NCBI GenBank assembly: GCA_016177925.1
Contig: JACOUH010000019.1
Span: 1-45,362, forward strand
Source: Planctomycetota bacterium
GTDB taxonomy: Bacteria; Planctomycetota; Planctomycetia; Gemmatales; Gemmataceae
Direction: 5' to 3'
DNA length: 45,362 nucleotides
Numbering within the stretch: the stretch's first letter is position 1; each line of letters begins with the position of its first letter. Below, in pieces: positions 33,355 through 41,238 of the stretch. The translations under genes and the position numbers were made by a program. The notes below the pieces were generated by a model, which saw nothing but the letters and a program-made list of their open reading frames with translations, made no database searches and was not told the origin of the DNA.

Positions 33355-34753
33355 TCGTTTGCTGCCCTCTTTCCTCCTTCATTTTAATGCCGTGGCTGAC
33401 TTCCGGCCTAGTCAGGAATCCCCAGCGCAACGCCTGATCCTGTACGTAGTTCTTGCCCAGCGTCAGGGCCGTCACCGCCTTGGCCATCTCGTAGCCGAGA
33501 TAGAAAGCGTGCGACGCATCCAGCGGCTGCTGTTGCTGCATCTGCGCGAACAGCTCGAACGGGTCGTCGCCCGTCAAGTGGCCCAGCGCATTGAGGACGT
33601 GCAACTGACCGCCTTCGGCGAAAATACGATAATTGCGGTCCGTTATCCGTGCGACCAGTTCGCGCAGCGCCGCCTCGCCGTGAGCGTGCAACTTGGGATC
33701 GCGCAGCAGGACGAGATCGGGCTCCAGACGCTTGGGAGGCACACACTCACGGCAGGCGTGGTGGACGAGACGGCGGGCGAGGTCCAACTCACGGACGCAG
33801 CTCTGGCACCAGTTGATGACCTGCGTCGTCAGCACGCTGCGGATGCCGATCTCCTGACAGAAGCCCAGGAGTAGCACGTTGACGCCGGCCGAATCGACGT
33901 CAGTCAGTTCGGTCAGGTTGCCGACGCCCATCATCATCTCGGCGTTCGGATAGCGGCGGCGCACTTCGAGATAGCGGCCCAGCGACGCGGCGAAGCCCAG
34001 GCCGATCGGCTCCACGACTGGGTCGATGCGGTAGGGCACCCCCCAGCCCTCCAGCAACTCGACGGTGCGGTCCAGGCCGCCGAGCGTCGCCAGGTCGTCG
34101 GGCAGGACGACGACCTCGCAGCCCCAGCCGCGGGCATGCACAACGTTACTGCCGTTGACGCTCAGCACCAGTTCCGCCCCCGCGTCGACAGCAGCGCCGA
34201 CCTCTTCCGCGTTGAAGCTGTCGATCGAGACGCGGTGTCCCTCGACGCGGAGGGCGCGGAGGGTTTCGCCAACGCCGCCCCACGTCGGGCCGGGGTCGCA
34301 ACCGATATCGATGACGTCAGCGCCGGCGTCGCGGTAATCGCGTGCCAGGGCCAGGATCTCGTGCAGAGTCAGGCGCGGGGCGTGGTTGATTTCGGCGAGG
34401 ATGGCGATGTCGTAGGTCCCGTATCCGGGCGGGGGACCGCTGTGCTTGCCGAAGAACTCGGGCAGGTCGCGCAGGTCCTTGGGGCCGCGCTCGGCGGGAC
34501 AGCCGGCGCGGCGCGCGACGACGTCGAGGTCGCCGGCACACAAACCGGGGACGATGACGCGGTCGAAGCGCAGTGATTCGGGAAACGTCAGGTGGTTGGC
34601 GAGCCACGGCGTCGGCGCCAGGGCGACCACCGTGATCGGCAGGACGGCGATGTCGTAGGAGAAGCCGGCTTGCGGGGCGAGGTCGGCGAGGGTGCGCCGC
34701 AACGATGGCTCGGCGAGTTTGCCGGTCAAGAACAGCAAGTGCGGACGCGACAT
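33329..34753 (-). CDS. Dihydropteroate synthase-like protein (DUF6513 type)
   Basis: A 474-residue protein with a DHPS-like TIM barrel. The N-terminal 115 residues (MSRPHLLFLTGKLAEPSLRR, FDRVIVPGLCAGDLDVVARR) form an extra domain. The barrel follows, with AILAEINHAPRLTLHEILAL, ADVIDIGCDPGPTWGGVGE, VEGHRVSIDSFNAEEV and ELVLSVNGSNV. These correspond to the DHPS pterin-pocket segments (aDiIDiGg, vSiDt, iNd), but the order of residues differs from folate FolP. Related proteins occur with tetrahydromethanopterin C1-transfer genes in methylotrophs and planctomycetes, so a role joining a pterin to a p-aminobenzoate-derived unit is inferred. Its 3' end overlaps pabB by 26 bases and it starts 12 bases after the 146-residue gene. 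GAGGA lies about 9 bases before the ATG. Confidence 0.82.
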   Translation of the reverse strand: MSRPHLLFLTGKLAEPSLRRTLADLAPQAGFSYDIAVLPITVVALAPTPWLANHLTFPESLRFDRVIVPGLCAGDLDVVARRAGCPAERGPKDLRDLPEFFGKHSGPPPGYGTYDIAILAEINHAPRLTLHEILALARDYRDAGADVIDIGCDPGPTWGGVGETLRALRVEGHRVSIDSFNAEEVGAAVDAGAELVLSVNGSNVVHARGWGCEVVVLPDDLATLGGLDRTVELLEGWGVPYRIDPVVEPIGLGFAASLGRYLEVRRRYPNAEMMMGVGNLTELTDVDSAGVNVLLLGFCQEIGIRSVLTTQVINWCQSCVRELDLARRLVHHACRECVPPKRLEPDLVLLRDPKLHAHGEAALRELVARITDRNYRIFAEGGQLHVLNALGHLTGDDPFELFAQMQQQQPLDASHAFYLGYEMAKAVTALTLGKNYVQDQALRWGFLTRPEVSHGIKMKEERGQQTNEPRADDA

Positions 34754-34765
34754 GTCGGCCCGTCC

Positions 34766-35206
34766 TCACGCGCTGGGCGCTGTCACCAGTTCGCGGCTCT
34801 CGGACTCCTCGACCGCCTGGGGCAGGTCGGCCTGCTCCGTCAGGTGGGAGCCAGTGGGGTCGGCCATCCCCTCGGGCCAGATGTGAAAGCCGCCGTGCAT
34901 CACCTTCGAGATCCGCCAAGTACCCCAGATCCCCTTGCCCTCGTTGTAGCCCTCGTAGAAGACGTCGTGCTTCTGAGTGTAGTGCTTCGTCCAGCGGCAG
35001 CGGCCGTCCTCAAGGTGGTAGCGGCCGCGCACGGTGTACGCGCCGACCCAGTCACGTCCCTCCCCGCTGAGAATGCCCTGCACAAAGGTCAGGTGCAGTT
35101 CGGTCTGGAAGCGGCCGGGCGGGAGGAGTTCCTGAATCCAGAAGCCCACCCAGCGACCGCTCGGGAAACGCGGATCGGTTTCGAGCGGGCCGGCATTCTC
35201 AGTCAT
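34766..35206 (-). CDS. Hypothetical beta-rich protein in the AOR-DHPS operon
   Basis: A 146-residue soluble protein with no signal peptide and no recognised enzyme motif. Alternating hydrophobic and glycine-rich strands (SGRWVGFWIQELLPPGRFQT, FVQGILSGEGRDWVGAYTVR, CRWTKHYTQKHDVFYEGY, GIWGTWRISKVMHGGFHIWP) suggest a small beta-barrel, lipocalin-like or related. The repeated tryptophans and the G-G-D-VG-Y pattern are distinctive. It is encoded between the aldehyde oxidoreductase (33 bases upstream) and the DHPS-like gene (12 bases downstream), so it is probably part of their operon and may bind a cofactor or substrate. GGGGGA lies about 7 bases before the ATG. Function unknown. Confidence 0.7.
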   Translation of the reverse strand: MTENAGPLETDPRFPSGRWVGFWIQELLPPGRFQTELHLTFVQGILSGEGRDWVGAYTVRGRYHLEDGRCRWTKHYTQKHDVFYEGYNEGKGIWGTWRISKVMHGGFHIWPEGMADPTGSHLTEQADLPQAVEESESRELVTAPSA

Positions 35207-35239
35207 GACGGCGTCCCCCGGGAATAAGCACGACCTATT

Positions 35240-37069
35240 CTACGCACGGAGATCCTCCAGCCTGAGTTCCCCCACTTGTTCGGCAGGCACGCGGCCGTCG
35301 CGCGCCCAGCCGCGGGCCTCGTAGTAGGCGGCGATCATCGCCTGTAGACGCTCACGCGGCAGCATGGCCGTCGCGCCGCCAGCCGCCGGCAGTCCCTCGG
35401 ACAGGAATCGCTTCGGTAGCGTGTCCTCCGCCGCGGTCCACCCTTCGCGGATGTTGTAGAGCTTCTTTGCCGTAATAATGCGCCGAGCCGCCGTTCGCAA
35501 CTCGTCCGCCGTCAGCTCCCAGCCCGTCACCGAGCGCAGCAGGTCGGCGGCCTCGGCGTGGAAGTCCGCGAAGACGCCACGCAGGAACTTGCACAAGATC
35601 AGCGAGTCCATCAGCGCGGCGCGGTCCTCCGTCTCGACCGCCAGCCGTGCTGTCTCGGGCGAACCGTTCAGCCGGTCGGCGCGGGCGGAAAAGTCGACCT
35701 CGTAGGCGCCAGAGCGGTTGTGATCGGCGCCGCGGCTGCCGACCGCAAATCCCAGTGCCATCGTCTGCAAGGCGCGCGGCTCGTAGCCCGGCAACTCCAG
35801 CCCCTTGACATGCGGCGCAAAGTTCGGTGCGTCGCCGCCGATGACTTCCGCCGCCCGCCGGCTCCCCTCCGCCAGCAAGGCGCCCAGCCCCTCGCGGCGA
35901 GCGATCCGGCCGAGCAGATCGAGGACGGCGTCGGCGTTCCCGAAACGCAGGCCTTCCTCGCGCAGCAGGCCGCGCTCGGTACACTCCATCGCGAAGGCAA
36001 TCGTCGCCCCCGCTGAGATGGTGTCGAGGCCCAGTTCGTCACACCGCCGCGCCGCCCGCAGGACCGCCTCGCGATCACTCACCCCGCATAGCGGGCCGAG
36101 GGCGAACAGCGTTTCGTACTCGAGCCGTACCTCCGTCCCCCTCACCCCCAACCCCTCTCCCCCAAGGGGCGAGGGGGGCACGTTGTAGATATGCTCGCAG
36201 CCGATGGTGCAGGCGGCGCAAGAGCGGCGGGCGACGCGGAGCGCCGAGGTCAGCTTCTCGCCGCCGAGGTCGGCCGCTCCCTCGAAGGTACCCTGCTGGA
36301 AGTTACGCGTCGGCAGGGCCGCGAAGCGGTTGAACGTCAGCAAGTTGGCGACCGTGCCCAGCTCGCGATACTTCGCCGTCGCCGGGCCGAAGGAACGCTG
36401 CGACAAGTCGCGCGCCGCGGCGACCACCGCGGCCGGATCGGCCACCTCGACGCGCTGCGAGCCGGCGACGGCGATCGCCTTGAGTCGCTTTGCTCCCATG
36501 ACGGCGCCGAGCCCACCGCGGCCCGCGTGGCGGTTCTCGTGGCTGATCGTGGCGTAGCGGACCAGGTTCTCGCCAGCCGGCCCGATCACCGCCGTGTGGA
36601 AGCGGGGCCCCAGGCGCGACGCCAACAGCGCCGCGGCCTCCTCACCCGGCAAGCCCCAGAGGTCCCCCGCCGGATCGATGCGGACATGCCCGTCGTCGAT
36701 GACGAGCACAGAGGGCAGCCGGCGCGCACCCACGAGGACCAGGGCATCACAGCCGGCGCGCTTGGCGGCGAGGGCGAAGTGTGAGGACGAGAGGGCATCG
36801 TTCAGGCGGTCGGTCAGCGGCGACTTGGCAACGACGGCGAACTTGGCCGACGTTGTCAGCGGCGTGCCGACGAGCGGGCTGAGACTGAAGATCAGCGGCG
36901 CCTCCGGGGCAAGCGGGTCAACGCCGGGCGGGGCCTCGCGGTGCATCAGCCACGCCGCCAGCCCGACGCCGCCGAGGAAGCGGCGCACCACCTCCTCCGC
37001 CAGGGGCACCGCGTCGACGGTGCCTCGCGTTAGGTCGATGCGCAGGTAGCGGCCGTGGTAGCCGAACAT
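35240..37069 (-). CDS. Aldehyde:ferredoxin oxidoreductase (tungsten pterin enzyme)
   Basis: A 609-residue AOR-family enzyme, which oxidises aldehydes to acids with ferredoxin using a tungsto-bispterin cofactor and one 4Fe-4S cluster. The N-terminal domain opens YHGRYLRIDLTRGTVDAVPL, followed by FLGGVGLAAWLM and the pterin-contacting HENRHAGRGGLGAVMGAKRL. Cluster ligands are visible as CAACTIGC (Cys284, 287, 291) and Cys493 in DSLILCKF. An odd PPSPLGGEGLGVRG stretch (about 298-311), just after the first ligand group, is encoded by an inserted palindromic repeat. ATG 37069 matches family N-termini; the longer frame to 37120 is rejected. The gene heads the operon with the 146-residue unknown, DHPS-like and pabB genes and is divergent from the permease. 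A separate tungstate transporter or maturation gene is not seen here. Confidence 0.9.
   Translation of the reverse strand: MFGYHGRYLRIDLTRGTVDAVPLAEEVVRRFLGGVGLAAWLMHREAPPGVDPLAPEAPLIFSLSPLVGTPLTTSAKFAVVAKSPLTDRLNDALSSSHFALAAKRAGCDALVLVGARRLPSVLVIDDGHVRIDPAGDLWGLPGEEAAALLASRLGPRFHTAVIGPAGENLVRYATISHENRHAGRGGLGAVMGAKRLKAIAVAGSQRVEVADPAAVVAAARDLSQRSFGPATAKYRELGTVANLLTFNRFAALPTRNFQQGTFEGAADLGGEKLTSALRVARRSCAACTIGCEHIYNVPPSPLGGEGLGVRGTEVRLEYETLFALGPLCGVSDREAVLRAARRCDELGLDTISAGATIAFAMECTERGLLREEGLRFGNADAVLDLLGRIARREGLGALLAEGSRRAAEVIGGDAPNFAPHVKGLELPGYEPRALQTMALGFAVGSRGADHNRSGAYEVDFSARADRLNGSPETARLAVETEDRAALMDSLILCKFLRGVFADFHAEAADLLRSVTGWELTADELRTAARRIITAKKLYNIREGWTAAEDTLPKRFLSEGLPAAGGATAMLPRERLQAMIAAYYEARGWARDGRVPAEQVGELRLEDLRA
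36139..36179. repeat. GC-rich palindromic repeat inserted in frame in the AOR gene
   Basis: The sequence CCTCACCCCCAACCCCTCTC followed by CCCCAAGGGGCGAGGGG is a familiar interspersed bacterial repeat. Here it sits inside a coding region without breaking the frame, and is translated on the minus strand as PSPLGGEGLGVRG. Confidence 0.75.
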
Positions 37070-37147
37070 GCCGTTGTCTCTTTGCCGCGGGGGGCTATTC
37101 CGTCTGCCTGCCGCCCGCATAGTTTATGATAACGCAGCGAGGGGACC

Positions 37148-37202
37148 TTAGCCCGACGCGCCAGCGAGGAAACCTGTGTCCCTCGCTGGCGCGTCGGGCT
37201 AA
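37148..37202. repeat. Inverted repeat with 22-bp perfect arms
   Basis: Arms 37148-37169 and 37181-37202 (TTAGCCCGACGCGCCAGCGAGG and complement, quoted as the 22-base arm's outline) are exact, with an 11-base loop. It lies in the divergent region between the oxidoreductase and permease genes and ends 16 bases before the permease GTG, so it would be in its leader if transcription starts upstream. A solitary half copy is at 40315-40334. Confidence 0.85.
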
Positions 37203-37218
37203 TCTCGGGAGGGGCGAT

Positions 37219-38331
37219 GTGGACAAGCCCAGGAAGAAAGAGGCGGTGCGGCCGCCCCAGCCGGACGGTCCGCCGCTGCTGGACATTAATCCGCAGCGCT
37301 TCCAGCGCCAGCTGCGCATCGCCGCGCTGAGCGTCCTGCTGCTGGTCCTGTCGATCCACCTGCTGCGCGAGTTCGCCGCTATCTTCCAGCCCCTGCTTAT
37401 CGCCGCACTCCTGCTCTACCTGATCCAGCCGGCACATCGCTGGCTCGTCGATCACCGCGTCCCCTCGAAACTGGCACACTTCCTGATCCTCGTCATCGTG
37501 CTCGGCACTCTGTTCGGCGTCGGACAGCTGGTCTACGACAGCGCCGAGCAACTCGGCAAGAACTGGCCGGGCTACGAGGAGAAGCTTGACACCGTCCTGC
37601 TCGATGTGCAGAAGGCGCTGCCGTTCGTTGGAGGGCACCTGAAGGGCAAGCGGCTGCGCGATCTGTTCCAGGTCAGCTCGCTAGATGAAGTGCTGGCGCC
37701 GTTGCGGGCGCTCGTCGGCACCTTCATCGGTTTTTTTAGCGGCCTGGCCGTCGTCGCCCTGTACCTCGTCTTCCTGACGGCCGAGAGGCTGACCTTCGCG
37801 GCCCGGCTCGACCGCGCCCTTGGCAACAACCGGGCCGACCACGTTCGCGGCATCATGGCGAGCATTAACGCGGCCATCGCCCGCTACCTGGCGGTCAAGG
37901 CCTTGATCAACTTGCTCGTCGCCGTGTTGACCATGCTCGTGCTGGCCGTATTCGGAGTGCCGTTCGTCGCCATGTGGGGCATCCTGACGTTCCTGTTCAA
38001 CTTCATTCCCTACCTGGGCAGCGTGGTCGCGACGCTGGCCCCGCTCGTGGTCTGTCTGCTGGAGTTTTCGGATCGTCTGTGGATCGTCCTCGTCGTGGCG
38101 GTGCTGCTGGTGCTGATCCAGCAGGTGCTCGGCGTCTACCTGGAGCCGCGCCTGATGGGTCGCCGGCTGGGGGTGAGTCCGCTCTTGATCCTGCTGTCGT
38201 TGTCATTCTGGGGAGTGCTGTGGGGCGTGGTCGGCATGATCCTGGCCGTGCCGCTGCTGATGGTGTTCAAGATCGTGCTGGACAACATCCCAGAGACACG
38301 GCCGATCGCCACGCTGATGTCAAGCGAGTGA
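37219..38331 (+). CDS. AI-2E family transporter (PerM-like permease)
   Basis: A 370-residue membrane protein of the AI-2E/PerM family. After a hydrophilic start come hydrophobic helices (RIAALSVLLLVLSIHLLREF, PLLIAALLLYLIQPA, AHFLILVIVLGTLFGVGQL). A hydrophilic loop (about 110-165) follows. The C-terminal helices include the conserved MWGILTFLFNFIPYLGSVVA, VLLVLIQQVLGVYLEPRLMG and LSFWGVLWGVVGMILAVPLL. Members export small molecules such as AI-2 or act as Na+/H+ antiporters, so the substrate here is unknown. The GTG at 37219 has GGGAGGGG ending four bases upstream, preferable to ATG 37126, whose extra residues would be read through the 37148-37202 repeat. Divergent from the oxidoreductase operon. 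Confidence 0.9.
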   Translation: MDKPRKKEAVRPPQPDGPPLLDINPQRFQRQLRIAALSVLLLVLSIHLLREFAAIFQPLLIAALLLYLIQPAHRWLVDHRVPSKLAHFLILVIVLGTLFGVGQLVYDSAEQLGKNWPGYEEKLDTVLLDVQKALPFVGGHLKGKRLRDLFQVSSLDEVLAPLRALVGTFIGFFSGLAVVALYLVFLTAERLTFAARLDRALGNNRADHVRGIMASINAAIARYLAVKALINLLVAVLTMLVLAVFGVPFVAMWGILTFLFNFIPYLGSVVATLAPLVVCLLEFSDRLWIVLVVAVLLVLIQQVLGVYLEPRLMGRRLGVSPLLILLSLSFWGVLWGVVGMILAVPLLMVFKIVLDNIPETRPIATLMSSE

Positions 38332-38383
38332 TCCCGTCGGTGCGGCCCGCCGATTCGGGACGGGCCAGCGGGGAGGGATGCCA

Positions 38384-39547
38384 ATGAACGTCATCACCGT
38401 GTCGCGCGAGTATGGGGCTGGCGGGGGCGAAGCGGCCCGCCAGCTGGCCGAGGCGCTCGGCTGGGAGTTGCTCGACCGCGAGTTGCTGCACCGCGCCGCC
38501 GCCGTCGAGCAGGTCCCCGACGCCGACCTGGAGCGGTTCGACGAGCAGGCCGTCCGCCTCTCCGACCGCGTTCGCCGTCATCCGCTCCATGAAAAATACC
38601 TCCACGGTCTGACCGAGGCGGCGCAGCAGGTGGCGGCGCGCGGTAACGTCGTCCTGGTCGGGCGCGGCATGTGGCAGTTACTCGGCGAGACGCCGGACGC
38701 CTTCCACCTGCGCCTGGTCGCCCCGCGCGACTGGCGGGTGGCGCGGATGGCCCAGCGCGAGGGCTGGTCGCGCGAGCAGGCGCTGGCCCGCTGCGTCGAG
38801 GTCGACCGCACCCGCACCCGCTTCGCCCGCTACTTCTTCGGCCCCGACGCGACGCGGCCCCACCAGTTCGACCTCGTCGTCAACGCCAGCCGGGTGCGCA
38901 TCGACGACGTCGTGGCCTCCCTGCTGCAACTGTTCCGTGATCCGGAGGCAGGGCCGGAGTCTCCCGGCGACGGACCGCGGCTGATGACCCTGTCGCGCGA
39001 GCTGGGGGCCGGCGACACCGGCTTCGCTCCGACCCTCGCGTCCCGGCTGGGAATGTGGGCGTATGACCGCGAGTTACTGGAGCAGCAGGCGCTGCGGCTG
39101 AGCGTCAGCGAGAAGGAACTCGAAAAGATTGACGAGCAACCGGCTGGCCTCTTCCAGCGTCTCCTGCCCGGCAGCCTCTACCACCGCTACCTCAGCGCCC
39201 TGCAGCAGCTGATGAAGGAACTGGCGGGACGCGGCAACGTGATCCTGGTCGGCCGCGGCGGTAGCCGAATCCTGCGCGACCAGCCGGGAGCATTCCACGT
39301 CCGCCTGACGTCCACGCCGGAGGTCCGCGTCCGTCGCGTCATGGAGCACCGCTGGCTGCGCGAGGGGCCCGCCCGCCAGCTGATCGAGGAGACCGATACG
39401 CAGCGGCAACGCTTCTTCGAGAACGCCTTCGGCGTCGACTGGTCCGACCCGCTGGAGTATCACATCACGGTCAACTCGGGCCGGCTAGGCCCGTCAGCCG
39501 TCGACCTGGTCACCCTGCTGGCGGCACGGCACTGGAGCCGGCAGTAG
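38384..39547 (+). CDS. Tandem cytidylate-kinase-like protein
   Basis: A 387-residue protein made of two homologous cytidylate-kinase-like (Cytidylate_kin2) domains. The first, about 1-190, opens MNVITVSREYGAGGGEAARQ; the second, about 196-387, opens LMTLSRELGAGDTGFAPTLA. Each copy also carries the pair RGNVVLVGRGMWQLL / RGNVILVGRGGSRIL, a DAFHLRLVAP / GAFHVRLTST strand and a terminal FDLVVNASRV / YHITVNSGRL. As in the family, the P-loop lacks the standard GKT. Single-domain members are thought to phosphorylate nucleotides or other substrates; the tandem form could be an internal dimer. The ATG at 38384 sits six bases after GGGAGGG (38371-38377); the ATG at 38378 abuts it and is less likely. 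It follows the permease by 52 bases. Confidence 0.85.
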   Translation: MNVITVSREYGAGGGEAARQLAEALGWELLDRELLHRAAAVEQVPDADLERFDEQAVRLSDRVRRHPLHEKYLHGLTEAAQQVAARGNVVLVGRGMWQLLGETPDAFHLRLVAPRDWRVARMAQREGWSREQALARCVEVDRTRTRFARYFFGPDATRPHQFDLVVNASRVRIDDVVASLLQLFRDPEAGPESPGDGPRLMTLSRELGAGDTGFAPTLASRLGMWAYDRELLEQQALRLSVSEKELEKIDEQPAGLFQRLLPGSLYHRYLSALQQLMKELAGRGNVILVGRGGSRILRDQPGAFHVRLTSTPEVRVRRVMEHRWLREGPARQLIEETDTQRQRFFENAFGVDWSDPLEYHITVNSGRLGPSAVDLVTLLAARHWSRQ

Positions 39548-39715
39548 CCGTTGCAGATTGCGGACCGTCCCTTCGACACAGCCGCATCGCGCCGCCCGGC
39601 TCTTCTGCCGCGCGGGCCTGTCCGGCTGGAGACGCATCACGACAGGGCCGAACGACTCGAACTTCCTGCTCGCAGCGGTGTCCGCTCCCAGGGGCGCGGC
39701 GCTCGAATTTCTCTC

Positions 39716-39746
39716 TTGGCGGGGCGTCTCTCAACGAGGATAGTAT
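39716..39746 (+). promoter_or_regulatory. Possible promoter for the DsbD-N-like gene
   Basis: TTGGCG (39716-39721) with GATAGT (39739-39744, spacing 17) or TAGTAT (39741-39746, spacing 19), about 55 bases before the ATG at 39799. The 250-base gap 39548-39798 otherwise has no gene. Confidence 0.35.
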
Positions 39747-39798
39747 CTGAAGGAAGGTCGGCGTACCCGATCACAACTCACGACGGGAGGACGTTCGC

Positions 39799-40287
39799 AT
39801 GAAGGATTGCACAACCCGCCGCTCCTTGTTCCGGGCGGTCGTGTTCACCACGCTGCTGCTTGGCCTCGCGGTTGGCTCCGCCCCTGCGCAAGGGACGACG
39901 TCCGATAGCGTCGTCAAGGCCACCGCCAAGGCGTCGAAGCCTGACGACAAGGGCAACCAGAACGTGACCATCACGCTCGACATCACGGACAATCGCTACC
40001 ATCTCTACGCCAACCCGGTCGGCAACGACTCACTGAAGTCGACCCAGACGACGGTCCGCTTCACCTCCAAGCTGGAGGGCAATGCGAAGGTCGAGTACCC
40101 CGAGGGCAAGCTCATCAAGGACGACGTTGTCGGAGACTACAAAATCTACGAGGGAACGGTGACCATCAAGGCGAAGGTCCGCCGCACCAAAGGCGACACC
40201 TCCCCGCTGGCGCTGACGATCAAGCTCCAGGCTTGCACGAAGAGTACCTGTCTCTTGCCCGCCACGGTCAAGCTGACGGCCGAGTGA
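39799..40287 (+). CDS. Secreted DsbD N-terminal-domain-like protein
   Basis: A 162-residue exported protein. After a signal peptide (RRSLFRAVVFTTLLLGLAVG, cut near APA) comes a single immunoglobulin-like domain resembling the N-terminal domain of DsbD (PF11412). Its marks are ITLDITDNRYHLYANPVGND and the C-terminal LTIKLQACTKSTCLLPATVK, with two cysteines (in ACTKSTC) in the place of the DsbD alpha pair. In DsbD these cysteines pass electrons from the membrane domain to DsbC/DsbG; here the membrane and thioredoxin domains are absent, so it is a free-standing domain. GGGAGG lies 8 bases before the ATG. Neighbouring genes do not reveal a partner. Confidence 0.75.
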   Translation: MKDCTTRRSLFRAVVFTTLLLGLAVGSAPAQGTTSDSVVKATAKASKPDDKGNQNVTITLDITDNRYHLYANPVGNDSLKSTQTTVRFTSKLEGNAKVEYPEGKLIKDDVVGDYKIYEGTVTIKAKVRRTKGDTSPLALTIKLQACTKSTCLLPATVKLTAE

Positions 40288-40314
40288 AGCCACCCGTCTT
40301 CGTGAGTCGTTGCC

Positions 40315-40334
40315 CCTCGCTAGCGCGTCGGGCT
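40315..40334. repeat. Half copy of the 37148-37202 repeat arm
   Basis: Twenty bases (40315-40334) match the right arm of the repeat at 37181-37200 at 19 positions, with no partner arm nearby. Marks a degraded or single-arm insertion in the 40288-40521 spacer. Confidence 0.6.
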
Positions 40335-40422
40335 GGTGTGGCGCGGGATGAGCGCGACGCCCCGCCCCGCGGGAACGCGATAGCCTCCCCAGTCCGTTCA
40401 TCGCGCGCCGCCTCTTTTTTTG

Positions 40423-40452
40423 CTGGCATTTCCGTAGGCCCCGGCGTATACT
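40423..40452 (+). promoter_or_regulatory. Possible promoter for the GATase-like gene
   Basis: CTGGCA (40423-40428) and TATACT (40447-40452), 18 bases apart and 69 bases before the ATG at 40522, within an AT-richer patch of the 40288-40521 spacer. The weak -35 keeps confidence low. Confidence 0.4.
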
Positions 40453-40521
40453 CTTTTTTCCTCGTGAGATGGAATCATGAGGAGTTCCTGAACAGGCTTC
40501 TACCGAGGAAAGGAGTCCTCC

Positions 40522-41232
40522 ATGTCGAGCAAGCCTCCCGCCTTTCGTGTCGGTATCGTCGGCCCGGACCACACGCCGAAGAACGAGCGGCACGGCTGCG
40601 GCCTGTGGATGGCCGGCTATGCCGCCTGCCTTCAGGCCGCCGACGCGATCCCCGTCACGCTGGACGAGTCGCCCGACGTCGCCTGGGACGAACTGCTCGC
40701 GGAGCTGCACGGCGTGATGCTGATCGGGCACGACGGCGACCGCCGCCGCTCGATCAGCCAGGCCGAGTCGCTGGTCCTGTGGTGCCGCGAGCACGACTTC
40801 CCGCTGCTGGGCGTCGACCACGGCATGCACCTGCTCAACACGGCGCTGGGCGGCCTCATCTACCAGGACGTCGGCCGCGAAATGCCCGACGCCCTGCAGC
40901 ACCGGCATCCGCCGGAGCGCGGCCTGCGCCACGCCATTGCCGTCGTGCCGGGGACGCGGTTGGCGGACATCTATGGCGAGGGTGAGGTGGTCGTCAACAG
41001 CGAGCACCGGCGAGCAGTGCAGCGCGTGGCGCGCGGATTGTGCGTCAGCGCCAACGCCCTGGACGGGATCATCGAGGCCATCGAGGCCGAGAGCGAGGAC
41101 TGGTTCGCCCTGGGCATTCAGTGGCACCCCGCGTCGTCGACGGCGTCGGGGCTGGACATCCAGGTCTTCCGCGGCCTCGTCGACGCCTGCAAGCGCCGCG
41201 CCGAACTGGTCGGCGCCGGCTGTGCCGCGTAA
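40522..41232 (+). CDS. Class I glutamine amidotransferase-like (peptidase C26) protein, active site lost
   Basis: A 236-residue protein of the gamma-glutamyl-GABA hydrolase (PuuD)/peptidase C26 fold. The fold landmarks are clear: RVGIVGPDHTPKNERHG start, HGVMLIGHDGD, FPLLGVDHGMHLLNTALGG, VVVNSEHRRAV and FALGIQWHP. The catalytic residues are not kept. The nucleophile elbow reads GVDHGMH, with Asp99 where Cys is required (usual G-x-C-x-G), and HPE has become HPA (Ala204 for Glu); the His (202) stays. It is therefore very probably not a hydrolase and may bind or regulate. AAGGAG (40510-40515) lies six bases before the ATG. It is convergent with the secreted gene downstream; a hairpin lies between them. 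Confidence 0.82.
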   Translation: MSSKPPAFRVGIVGPDHTPKNERHGCGLWMAGYAACLQAADAIPVTLDESPDVAWDELLAELHGVMLIGHDGDRRRSISQAESLVLWCREHDFPLLGVDHGMHLLNTALGGLIYQDVGREMPDALQHRHPPERGLRHAIAVVPGTRLADIYGEGEVVVNSEHRRAVQRVARGLCVSANALDGIIEAIEAESEDWFALGIQWHPASSTASGLDIQVFRGLVDACKRRAELVGAGCAA

Positions 41233-41238
41233 GAAACA

